A DNA stretch of 5,818 nucleotides from Verrucomicrobiales bacterium (GCA_003483645.1 DMYM01000141.1:1-5818), one strand, 5' to 3'; shown: positions 1 to 5,818, numbered from the stretch's first letter. Numbers and translations: made by a program. Notes: a model not told the origin generated them from the sequence alone.

Positions 1-504
1 GCAGTTGTAGCCGTAGAAGCGGTCGAAACCCTGCCGGATGGGAGAGCCGGTGGTGTCGGTGGGTCCGAGGCCCCACTTGCCGAACCCACCGGTGGCGTAG
101 CCGGCTTTCTTGAGGGCTTCCGCAATGGTGACCGCCCCGGCGGTGATGGGCCACTGGCCGGGGAATTTGCGTCCGTTCTTGGAGTCCCCGTTGTTGCGGA
201 TTTCAGCGTGGCCGAGATGGCGCCCGGTCATGAGGACGCAGCGGGCCGGGGCGCAGACCGGTGCTCCGGTGTAGTGACGCAGGAAGCGAAGGCCTTCACC
301 GGCCAGGCGATCGAGGTTGGGAGTCTTGATTTTCTGTTGCCCGTAACAACCCATCTCGCCCCACCCGAGGTCGTCGGCCATGATGAAAACGATATTGGGT
401 CTCGCCGGGCCCGATCCGGAAGAGGAGTCCGGTCTGGCGGCGGGAGCGGGAACAGCGGCGGCACCGAGAAGGGCGATGGTCCAGGTGCAGGCAGGGATCT
501 TCAT
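1..504 (-). CDS. Second exported sulfatase (arylsulfatase-like), C-terminus outside window
   Basis: Seen: 168 codons open from ATG at 504 to the left edge, with no stop reached. The N-terminus (MKIPACTWTIALLGAAAVPAPAA) is a Sec-type signal peptide, followed by a Ser/Gly/Pro-rich linker. The sulfatase domain then begins: NIVFIMADDLGWGEMGCYG with metal-binding Asp44-Asp45, TPNLDRLAGEGLRF, the formylglycine motif C84-A-P-A-R88 and MTGRH, and GFGKWGLG with Lys143. The visible part ends in QGFDRFYGYNC, typical of arylsulfatases whose full length is roughly 450-550 residues. Known: Cys84 is the residue oxidised to formylglycine, and the product would release sulfate from an organic ester outside the cytoplasm. 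The common KWHLG is KWGLG here, which other bacterial arylsulfatases also show. The frame stays open upstream of 504, but the ATG directly before the leader is the best start. It lies 85 bases after the complete sulfatase, on the same strand, so co-transcription is likely. Substrate unknown. Confidence 0.93.
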   Translation of the reverse strand, partial: MKIPACTWTIALLGAAAVPAPAARPDSSSGSGPARPNIVFIMADDLGWGEMGCYGQQKIKTPNLDRLAGEGLRFLRHYTGAPVCAPARCVLMTGRHLGHAEIRNNGDSKNGRKFPGQWPITAGAVTIAEALKKAGYATGGFGKWGLGPTDTTGSPIRQGFDRFYGYNC

Positions 505-589
505 GGGGTGATGACGTTGACTTCCACGTGGTGGGTGAGGTGAGAAGGCGACAGGATCAGCAGGGCATGGCAAGTCCGAAGTGCGGAGT
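505..589 (-). other. Intergenic spacer between the two sulfatases
   Basis: Eighty-five bases separate the two sulfatase genes. The spacer holds no ribosome binding site at proper distance (GGAAG lies about 16 bases before the ATG), no hairpin followed by a T run, and no promoter I can defend. A perfect 8-base palindrome CCACGTGG sits at 524-531; its significance is unknown. Confidence 0.5.
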
Positions 590-2053
590 TTACCGGTTCT
601 TCCGCTTCGTGCTCTTCTGTTGCCGTTTCTGGAAACCCGCCTTCCGGGTGTGTGCAATCTCCTCGGTGGCGGCACCCTTGTCGCCCTGTGATTTCATCCA
701 GGTGTCCAGTTGTCTCGAGAGGTCGGTCCGGATGCCGGCGAGCTTTGATTCTCCAATGAGATCAACCAGGCAATGGGGGTCCTCCCGGACGTCGTAAAGT
801 TCTTCAGCCGGGCGCTTCTGGTATTTGGCGATCATCGTTTTGGCGTGGGCGTCGCCCCCCTCGGCCTTCCGGTGCCAACTGGCCCAGAAATTCGCTTTGC
901 CGTCTCCCTCCTTCCGGGTCACCGCGTTGGTGAAGACCGTCTCGGGATGGAGATTGCGGATGTAGCGGTAGCGCTTTGTTCCGCAGCTGCGAATTCCGAA
1001 GGCCTCGCTGCCGTTGATAATGCCACGGGTGGTATGCAGGCCATAGGTGTAGGTCTTGTGCCCGGTGGATTTTCCGAGGAGGACGGGAAGGAAGGATTTG
1101 CCATCGAGGTTCTGCGGTTTTGCACCTGCTGCCTCAAGGAAGGTGGGAGTGATATCGACATACTCTACGAGGGCATCGGTCTTGGTGCCGGGCTTCACCT
1201 TGCCCGGCCAGCGCGCAATCATTCCGGAGGCCAAGCCGAGTTCAAAACAGGTCCATTTGGCGAATGGAAAGCCCGAGCCCTGTTCGGAAACGACAACGAC
1301 GAGAGTATTGTCCCGCAGGCCAAAGTCATCGAGGAGGGAGAGAAGGGCCCCGCACTGCCAGTCGTAGTAGGTGATTTCCGCAAGGTACTTTGAGTAGGAA
1401 TCGCGCGTCGCCGGGGTATCGACCCACGACGGAGGCAGCTTGAGGGATCCGGGCGGATAGGCAGAAGGGTCACCCTTGTTGTAAGGCGAGTGCGGCTCGT
1501 TCGAGCAGGCAAAGAGGCAGAAGGGAGTATCCGAGGACCGGCACTGCGCGATGAACTTCTTGAGATTCGGGAAGAGTGGCTTGGTTGCGGGGCCGTTGTT
1601 GCGGAAATCGTTGGAATACTCGAAGGGAAAGGACTCCTTGGGCGCAATGTGGGTTTTCCCGCTCAGGGCCACCCGGTAGCCGGCGTCCTGGAGGTAGTGC
1701 GCGACCGATTTGGTGCCCGGATAGACACAGGTGTGGTTCGGCCAGGCGCCGGATTTCACCGGGTAGAGTCCGGTGTAGATGTTGTGCCGGGTAGGGGAGC
1801 ACATGGGGGCGGTCTGGAAGCAGCGGGTGAAGGTCAGTCCCTCCTTGGCAAGCTTGTTGAGATTCGGGGTCCGGGCCTGCCCGCCATAGATCTCCATGTC
1901 GAGATAGGTGCAGTCGTCCGCAATCATGAAGACGAGGTTGGGGTGACCTGCTGCCGCAGATTGACCTGTGGTTGCCAGGGCGGCGATGGCGAGGAGGATG
2001 GTGGAGCAGAACGCCGGGAGAAGAAGGGGAGGACAGAGCGGGTGGATCTTCAC
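590..2053 (-). CDS. Exported sulfatase (S1 family, Cys type), complete
   Basis: Seen: 487 residues from GTG at 2053 to TAA at 590. A Sec-type signal peptide (LLLPAFCSTILLAIAALA, cleavage near AAAG at 33-36) precedes the sulfatase fold: NLVFMIADD with metal-binding Asp46-Asp47, the formylglycine motif C85-S-P-T-R89, SGKTH with Lys133/His135, NEPHSPY with His188, and SEQGSGFPFAKW with Glu257-Gln258 and Lys266. The C-terminal tail is strongly basic (KRQQKSTKRKNR). Known: Cys85 must be converted to formylglycine by a maturase, which is not encoded here; the enzyme hydrolyses sulfate esters, or N-sulfate in the sulfamidase branch. The PNHT...YPG and GKTH context resembles proteins often labelled N-sulfoglucosamine sulfohydrolase-like, but the substrate cannot be fixed. 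Odd: Glu-Gln replaces the usual Asp-His/Asn metal pair. The GTG start is forced by an in-frame TAG ten bases before it; no Shine-Dalgarno is visible. It lies 64 bases after the lipoprotein gene. Confidence 0.95.
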   Translation of the reverse strand: MKIHPLCPPLLLPAFCSTILLAIAALATTGQSAAAGHPNLVFMIADDCTYLDMEIYGGQARTPNLNKLAKEGLTFTRCFQTAPMCSPTRHNIYTGLYPVKSGAWPNHTCVYPGTKSVAHYLQDAGYRVALSGKTHIAPKESFPFEYSNDFRNNGPATKPLFPNLKKFIAQCRSSDTPFCLFACSNEPHSPYNKGDPSAYPPGSLKLPPSWVDTPATRDSYSKYLAEITYYDWQCGALLSLLDDFGLRDNTLVVVVSEQGSGFPFAKWTCFELGLASGMIARWPGKVKPGTKTDALVEYVDITPTFLEAAGAKPQNLDGKSFLPVLLGKSTGHKTYTYGLHTTRGIINGSEAFGIRSCGTKRYRYIRNLHPETVFTNAVTRKEGDGKANFWASWHRKAEGGDAHAKTMIAKYQKRPAEELYDVREDPHCLVDLIGESKLAGIRTDLSRQLDTWMKSQGDKGAATEEIAHTRKAGFQKRQQKSTKRKNR

Positions 2054-2117
2054 CCGGGCATGCTAGGGGGGGCAGGAAGCTTGTCGATGGAGAACCTCCG
2101 CGGGAAAGGGGTGCCTC

Positions 2118-2528
2118 CTAGGGAATGGCGGACCACGACTTCCCCAGGTGCGCAAGTGATTCCAGGAGGCTCCCTTCATCAAGTGATCTGGCCTTGGTGG
2201 TGGCCGAACTGATGCGTCCAAGGATCTTCGTCCGGCGCTCGGCAAATTTCTTCGCAAGGTCTTGCTCCACTTCCGGAGTGGGTTTCCCCACCGCATCGGA
2301 GCGCGCGGCAATCTCGTCGAACTCCTCCACCAGTTGCTCGATTTCGCGAGCGGCCTGCCGGGCACTCTCATTGTCCCTGGCCTGTTCAAGGGCGGTGGCG
2401 AACTGCTCCATCAGGTCCAGGGTGTCACCCATGATCTTTTCGTGAGTATCCTTCTGGCCGCAGGAGGGCAGCACGAGACAAAGGCCGGCTGCCGCCAGGG
2501 CAGCGATGTTGCGGGATACGCCAGACAC
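2118..2528 (-). CDS. Small predicted lipoprotein, coiled-coil rich, unknown family
   Basis: Seen: 136 residues from GTG at 2528 to TAG at 2118. The N-terminus (RNIAALAAAGLCLVLPSC) is a type II signal peptide with lipobox L-P-S-C and predicted lipidation at Cys23; the next residue is Gly, so a Lol-type inner-membrane retention signal is absent. The mature part is about 113 residues, hydrophilic and almost all helix-forming, with heptad-like Glu/Ala/Leu/Arg patterning (for example EIEQLVEEFDEIAARSD and DLAKKFAERRTKILGRI), suggesting coiled-coil hairpins. I recognise no family. The start is supported by AGAGG seven bases upstream and by the leader beginning right there. It lies between the DUF1501 gene and the sulfatase, with 64 bases to the latter, so co-transcription is plausible. 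A structural or envelope-attached helper role is a guess; no enzymatic motif is visible. Confidence 0.8.
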   Translation of the reverse strand: MSGVSRNIAALAAAGLCLVLPSCGQKDTHEKIMGDTLDLMEQFATALEQARDNESARQAAREIEQLVEEFDEIAARSDAVGKPTPEVEQDLAKKFAERRTKILGRISSATTKARSLDEGSLLESLAHLGKSWSAIP

Positions 2529-2535
2529 GCCCCAG

Positions 2536-2540
2536 CCTCT
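2536..2540 (-). promoter_or_regulatory. Ribosome binding site of the lipoprotein gene
   Basis: AGAGG on the minus strand is followed by seven bases (CTGGGGC) and then the GTG at 2528. It is the only convincing Shine-Dalgarno in the window, and it supports the GTG start of the lipoprotein, for which no in-frame ATG exists upstream. Confidence 0.5.
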
Positions 2541-2576
2541 GCAGTCGTTCCTCTTCCGTCGAGCAGAATCGGGCTC

Positions 2577-2759
2577 TCACCTGGTAACCGGCACGAAGCG
2601 TAGGGCGTCGATGATGACGTGCCCGTCGGGGTTCTGGTTGGAGAGGATGGCATTGGTGGGACCGCCGAGGAGGAGACGGGTGACATGAGACATGGGGGGA
2701 AGAGTTAAGGTTTCTTTTCCAGGATTCAAGTCACGCTTCCGCTGGCCGGGCAGCTCACT
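2577..2759 (-). pseudogene. Probable remnant of a golvesin/xanthan-lyase-type C-terminal domain
   Basis: Seen: directly after the DUF1501 TAA, in the same reading frame, 60 sense codons run to a TGA at 2579-2577. The only ATG, at 2693-2691, would give a 38-residue peptide, with no Shine-Dalgarno before it. The last part (LLLGGPTNAILSN, then DGHVIIDALRFVPV) closely matches the pattern at the end of golvesin/xanthan-lyase C-terminal-like domains ('LSN...DGxVxADAVRFVP'). These domains occur at the C-termini of some exported PVC proteins, including PSD1-type ones. The preceding residues (SELPGQRKRD onward) do not resemble the rest of that domain, and neither other minus-strand frame supplies it. 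I infer a leftover 3' end from a deleted gene or recombination. Alternatives are a small gene starting at 2693, a stop-codon readthrough extension of DUF1501, or chance similarity over about 25 residues. Confidence 0.45.
2703..2729 (-). promoter_or_regulatory. Weak candidate promoter in AT-richer patch after DUF1501
   Basis: On the minus strand TTGAAT (2729-2724) and TTAACT (2708-2703) are separated by 15 bases, or by 16 bases if the second element is read as TAACTC. They lie inside a patch with several A runs that is clearly less GC-rich than its surroundings. It is placed where a promoter for the lipoprotein and sulfatases would be expected. Both hexamers are poor matches to the housekeeping consensus and the spacing is short, so this is only a candidate; these genes may instead be transcribed from upstream of the PSD1 gene. 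Confidence 0.18.
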
Positions 2760-4202
2760 TTACGCGAGAATATCCTTCGCCACTTCGCCGTAGACGTCGG
2801 TGAGACGGAAATCCCGGCCATTGTGCTGGTAGGTGAGCCCGGTGTGGTCGATCCCGAGGAGGTGGAGGATGGTGGCGTGGAGGTCGTGGATGGTGCAGCG
2901 GTTTTCCACCGCGTGATAGCCGAACTCATCCGTCCTTCCGTAGCGCAAGCCGCCCTTCACCCCCGCCCCAGCCATCCACATGGTGAATCCATCCGGGTGA
3001 TGATCGCGTCCCACCGGGCCTTTGCCCTGCTGGGTGGTGGGGGTCCGTCCGAACTCGCCGCCCCAGAGCACGAGGGTGTCCTCCAGCAGACCGCGGGCCT
3101 TGAGGTCGAGGATGAGCCCGGTGATCGGCTTGTCGATCTGGCCTACGTTGATGGAGTGACCCTTCTCAAGGTGGGAGTGCTGATCCCATTGTTCGTTGTT
3201 GAATTTGAGGGAGTGTGCGTGGCTGACCTGGATGAAGCGCACGCCGCGTTCGGCGAGGCGGCGGGCCATGATGCATTCCCGGGCGAAGTTCTCGGTCTCG
3301 GGATCATCCATTCCGTAGAGTCTGCGGGTCGCCTCGCTTTCGGTGGAGAGGTTGGTCGCTTCCGGGGCCGTCATCTGCATGCGGAAGGCGAGCTCGAAGC
3401 TGCGCAGGCGGTCCTCCAGATGGGTTCCGGCCTGTCCGGTTGTTGACTCCCGTTCGTGCATGCGGCGCAGGAGGCTCAGCTGGAGGGACTGCTTTCGGGG
3501 ACTGACGCTCTCGTTGGTCATGTAATGGAAGCGGGCCTCCGCCGCGGGGGTGTTGGGATAGCCGGGTGTGCCGAGGGGAACGCCGCCGAACTCGGCCGGC
3601 AGGAAGGCTGGTCCGAAGTTGTCGGATCCTCCATGCAGGGAGGTCGGGCAGATGGTGACGAAGCCGGGCAGGTTGTTGTTCTCGCTGCCGAGCCCGTAGT
3701 TCACCCAGGCCCCCATGCTCGGGCGAAGGAGCGCTTCATCCCCGGTGTGCATCTTCATGCAGGCGCCTCCGTGGGAGACATTGGTTTCGCACAACGAGTG
3801 CAGCATGCAGAGTTCGTCCGCCACCTTCGGGAGATGCTGCCAGAGCTCGGACATCCAGTGTCCGCACTGGCCCACCTGTCGGAGCGGCCAGGGTGGCTTC
3901 ATGAGATTCCCCCGCTTGGCGAACTGCACCTTGCGTTCGGGAAAGGGGAGCGGCTTTCCGTCGTACTCCTGGAGCCTGGGCTTGTGATCGAAGAGATCCA
4001 CATGGGAAGGCCCACCGTGCATGAAAAGGAAGATCACCCGGCGGGCCCGGGCGGGAAAGAGGGCCTGCGGTCGTGAGATTCCGCTCCCGCGGGCCTGCTC
4101 GGCCAGCAGGGAACTGAGGGCGAGCCCGCCGAAACCGAGAGCCATGTGCCCAAGGGCGGCCCGGCGGGGGAGCAGGTCGGCAGCAGCGTTCGAAGCACTC
4201 AT
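2760..4202 (-). CDS. DUF1501 family protein, Tat-like signal
   Basis: Seen: 480 residues from ATG at 4202 to TAA at 2760, a normal length for DUF1501 (PF07394). The N-terminus has a twin arginine (R13-R14) followed by a hydrophobic run of about 20 residues (AALGHMALGFGGLALSSLLA), as in the Tat-type leaders common in this family; the motif is not a perfect SRRxFLK. Family motifs in order are FLFMHGGPSHVDLFDHKP (58-75), SHGGACMKMHTGD (143-155), MGAWVNYGLGSENNNLPGF (163-181), FIQVSHAH (323-330), GGEFGRTP (381-388) and GRDHHPDGF (398-406). Known: DUF1501 proteins belong to the alkaline-phosphatase/sulfatase-like superfamily and are regularly encoded beside PSD1 proteins in PVC bacteria; the substrate is unknown. 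The start overlaps the upstream PSD1 stop as ATGA, and no Shine-Dalgarno is visible, so translational coupling is the likely mode of expression. An exported hydrolase acting with the PSD1 partner is inference. Confidence 0.95.
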   Translation of the reverse strand: MSASNAAADLLPRRAALGHMALGFGGLALSSLLAEQARGSGISRPQALFPARARRVIFLFMHGGPSHVDLFDHKPRLQEYDGKPLPFPERKVQFAKRGNLMKPPWPLRQVGQCGHWMSELWQHLPKVADELCMLHSLCETNVSHGGACMKMHTGDEALLRPSMGAWVNYGLGSENNNLPGFVTICPTSLHGGSDNFGPAFLPAEFGGVPLGTPGYPNTPAAEARFHYMTNESVSPRKQSLQLSLLRRMHERESTTGQAGTHLEDRLRSFELAFRMQMTAPEATNLSTESEATRRLYGMDDPETENFARECIMARRLAERGVRFIQVSHAHSLKFNNEQWDQHSHLEKGHSINVGQIDKPITGLILDLKARGLLEDTLVLWGGEFGRTPTTQQGKGPVGRDHHPDGFTMWMAGAGVKGGLRYGRTDEFGYHAVENRCTIHDLHATILHLLGIDHTGLTYQHNGRDFRLTDVYGEVAKDILA

Positions 4203-5818
4203 CGCAGGTAGAGGAATTCGTTGGAGATGAGGAGGGTGTGGCAGAGAAGGGCCCAGGCCTCGTCATCACCCGCTTCCTTGAGGAATTTCGCGGCCTCGCG
4301 GCGTTCGTCCCGCGTAACGGGCCGGGCGAAGAAGCGCAGGTGTAATTCCTGGAGGGGGTCGTCGTGGGAGCGCAGCTGGGCAGCGATCTCGGCCGACTTG
4401 TTGATGAGGAAAGGGCTGTTCAGCATGAAGAGGGCCTGGGTGGCTACCGTGCTGCTGTTGCGGCGGCCCACCGGGGTAGTGGGGTTGGGGAAGTCGAGGA
4501 GGCTGAGGAAGTCGTAGACGTGGCTGCGCACAACCGGAAGGTAGACGGTGCGATGGGGGTAGTCCTCATAGGTCTCTCGATTGCGGGCAATGTCGGCGGG
4601 TGAGGGATCCTGGGCCTTGACGGTGGGCGGCGCACCGCCGGGGGCCTCGCGGTTGAGCGATCCTGAGACCGACAGCACCGCATCCCGGAAGACCTCCGCC
4701 TCCATGCGTCGCCCCTTGCTCCCTCCCCCCGTGGAGGCGAGTTGATAGGTGCTGGAAAGCATGATACGGCGGTGGAGCTTCTTGAGGGACCAGCCATCCT
4801 GGATGAACCAGTGGGTGAGATGGTCGAGGAGGGCGGGATTACTTGGTGCAGTTCCGGTCGTGCCGAAGTTGTCCGGGGTGGGGACCAGTCCCTCTCCGAA
4901 GTGCCAGTGCCAGATCCGGTTGACCATGACCCGGGCCGTGAGGGGGTGCTGTGGGGAGGTCATCCACTCCGCCAGTTCGAGCCGTCCGCTCTGGGTGGTG
5001 AGCTTGCCCGGGCGGGTGGGCGCCCCGACCGAGGTGAGGAACCCCCGGGGCACGGGATCGCCAAGGTCGTGGGGATCGCCACGCAGGTTGATGCGGACGT
5101 CGGCAACACTGCCATCCTTCACCGCCATGACCTTGGGGAAGGTCTCCTTTCCCTCCTCCTCCAGCCTGGTCCGGGCGGCCACGAGGGCCTCGATCTTCTT
5201 TCGCACCGCCGCGGCCCGGGCCGGTTCGCGGACGGGAAGGAGACGAACCTTGTCGAGGTGGGACATGAGCGGTTCGGATTCGACACGCAGGACGCGCTTG
5301 CCGGTCTTCAGGTTGAGGAGACCCTCGTGGTGCCAGCGCTGGTTGGGTGGCATCCATCCGCCAGTGACCCGGGAGATGGCTTCCCTGATCGCGACCGTGC
5401 CGTCGACGAGAACGCGTCCGGGGCGTGAAGCCGCCGCCGCATAACGCAAGGCGAGTTCGTAGGTGCCGCCCTTTTCGATCTCGATATCGTACTCGGCGTA
5501 ATTCTTCTGGCCGCCCGGGTCAGAGATGATGCCGATTCCCTCACCATAATGCTCGCGGTCCACGACGACATTGCCGCGGTCGTGGGCCTCGGCTTCCCAT
5601 TCGATGGCTCCCTCCGGATCCACAAAGGTTTCGAGGGTCTTTTCGTGCCGTGCGATTTCCTGCCCCAGGACTTCAATTTTCCCGCGCCGGTCCTTCTGGG
5701 CCGCAATGGCATCCGGGGTTTTCAGTTCCCGGTCCTCGATGGCGGTGCTGTGGAAGATTCCGGCGAGGGCGTAGTAATCGCGCTCGGGAACGGGGTCGAA
5801 CTTGTGATCGTGGCAGCG
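4199..5818 (-). CDS. PSCyt2/PSD1 (DUF1549/DUF1553) protein with CBM-like insert, N-terminus outside window
   Basis: Seen: 539 codons are open from the right edge to a TGA at 4201-4199. The first visible residues, RCHDHKFDPVPERDYYALAG, are the hallmark end of the PSCyt2 (DUF1549) domain; the first Cys of its CxxCH motif lies just outside the window. Counting visible residues, 30-65 form a charged helical linker. Residues 73-195 look like a CBM6/CBM35-type beta-sandwich (WEAEAHDRG, YAEYDIEIEKGGTYELALRYA, LDKVRLLP). From about 230 to the end is the PSD1 (DUF1553) domain (RVMVNRIWHWHFGEGLVPTP, HRTVYLPVVRS, TPVGRRNSSTVATQALF, and NEFLYLR at the C-terminus). Known: full-length members usually begin with a signal peptide and a PSCyt1 cytochrome-like domain and are thought to be exported, with unproven biochemistry. 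Odd: the family segment around 'ENRLLWR', between STYQ and RRMEAE, is replaced by GGGSKG. A GTG at 5623 is an internal valine codon, not the start. Family assignment is firm; function is not. Confidence 0.93.
   Translation of the reverse strand, partial: RCHDHKFDPVPERDYYALAGIFHSTAIEDRELKTPDAIAAQKDRRGKIEVLGQEIARHEKTLETFVDPEGAIEWEAEAHDRGNVVVDREHYGEGIGIISDPGGQKNYAEYDIEIEKGGTYELALRYAAAASRPGRVLVDGTVAIREAISRVTGGWMPPNQRWHHEGLLNLKTGKRVLRVESEPLMSHLDKVRLLPVREPARAAAVRKKIEALVAARTRLEEEGKETFPKVMAVKDGSVADVRINLRGDPHDLGDPVPRGFLTSVGAPTRPGKLTTQSGRLELAEWMTSPQHPLTARVMVNRIWHWHFGEGLVPTPDNFGTTGTAPSNPALLDHLTHWFIQDGWSLKKLHRRIMLSSTYQLASTGGGSKGRRMEAEVFRDAVLSVSGSLNREAPGGAPPTVKAQDPSPADIARNRETYEDYPHRTVYLPVVRSHVYDFLSLLDFPNPTTPVGRRNSSTVATQALFMLNSPFLINKSAEIAAQLRSHDDPLQELHLRFFARPVTRDERREAAKFLKEAGDDEAWALLCHTLLISNEFLYLR

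Noticed and set aside
524..531. Perfect palindrome CCACGTGG as an operator
   Set aside because: Eight-base palindromes of this composition occur by chance in GC-rich DNA; there is no second copy and no regulator gene nearby.
208..543. Plus-strand frame of 111 codons opposite the partial sulfatase
   Set aside because: Gly/Arg-rich shadow of the sulfatase N-terminus on the other strand; no domain, and it runs into the signal-peptide region.
773..1393. Long plus-strand open frame (206 codons) opposite the complete sulfatase
   Set aside because: It lies wholly antisense to a gene with unmistakable sulfatase motifs; its translation has low-complexity composition and no domain. GC-rich codon bias on the true strand keeps the antisense frame open. 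The same applies to the plus-strand frames at 1490-2212, 2823-3446, 3456-4076 and 4742-5428.
2089..2099. GGAG-AAC-CTCC hairpin between the lipoprotein and sulfatase genes
   Set aside because: The four-base stem with three-base loop is too weak, and no T tract follows; not a credible terminator.
2411..2686. Minus-strand 91-codon frame overlapping the lipoprotein start
   Set aside because: Ser/Pro/Thr-rich translation with no domain, overlapping the lipoprotein gene in another frame; shadow frame.
2741..2754. GC-rich hairpin just after DUF1501 as a terminator
   Set aside because: Only a four-base stem (GCTG/CAGC) with a six-base loop, and no T run follows on the minus strand.
4199..5623. GTG at 5623 as the start of the PSD1 gene
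   Set aside because: The same frame continues upstream to the window edge with the conserved RCHDHKFDP motif, so this GTG is an internal codon of a longer gene.

Overview
The window is a GC-rich stretch of bacterial chromosome in which every supported gene lies on the minus strand. The gene content is a partial PSCyt2/PSD1 (DUF1549/DUF1553) protein, a DUF1501 protein and two Cys-type sulfatases with export signals. This is characteristic of the Planctomycetota-Verrucomicrobiota (PVC) group, whose genomes carry many sulfatases and PSD1-DUF1501 gene pairs. I cannot separate Verrucomicrobiota from Planctomycetota on sequence reading alone.

Layout in the direction of transcription (right to left): (1) 5818-4199, PSD1-family protein, N-terminus cut by the window edge inside its CxxCH heme-type motif, with a carbohydrate-binding-like domain between PSCyt2 and PSD1. 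(2) 4202-2760, DUF1501 protein, overlapping gene 1 by the four bases ATGA. (3) 2759-2577, no intact gene, but a short reading frame whose last ~25 residues resemble the very end of a golvesin/xanthan-lyase-type C-terminal domain, probably a gene remnant. (4) 2528-2118, a small coiled-coil-rich lipoprotein with no recognised family. (5) 2053-590, a complete exported sulfatase with catalytic motif CSPTR and an unusual Glu-Gln-Gly in place of the common Asp-His/Asn-Gly metal motif. (6) 504-1, the N-terminal 168 residues of a second exported sulfatase with motif CAPAR, cut by the left window edge.

PSD1 and DUF1501 are almost certainly translated together. Their biochemical role is unproven, but PVC genomes typically place such pairs next to sulfatases and glycoside-degrading enzymes. 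The likely theme is extracytoplasmic breakdown of a sulfated polysaccharide: the two sulfatases would remove sulfate esters, the PSD1/DUF1501 pair would act in the same compartment, and the lipoprotein would sit in an adjacent membrane. DUF1501 and both sulfatases are probably all alkaline-phosphatase-superfamily folds.

I found no RNA gene, CRISPR array, insertion sequence or convincing terminator. I did not find a clearly new system. The points most worth checking are the golvesin-like remnant read in frame after the DUF1501 stop, the missing conserved segment in PSD1, the variant metal site of the complete sulfatase, and the orphan lipoprotein.
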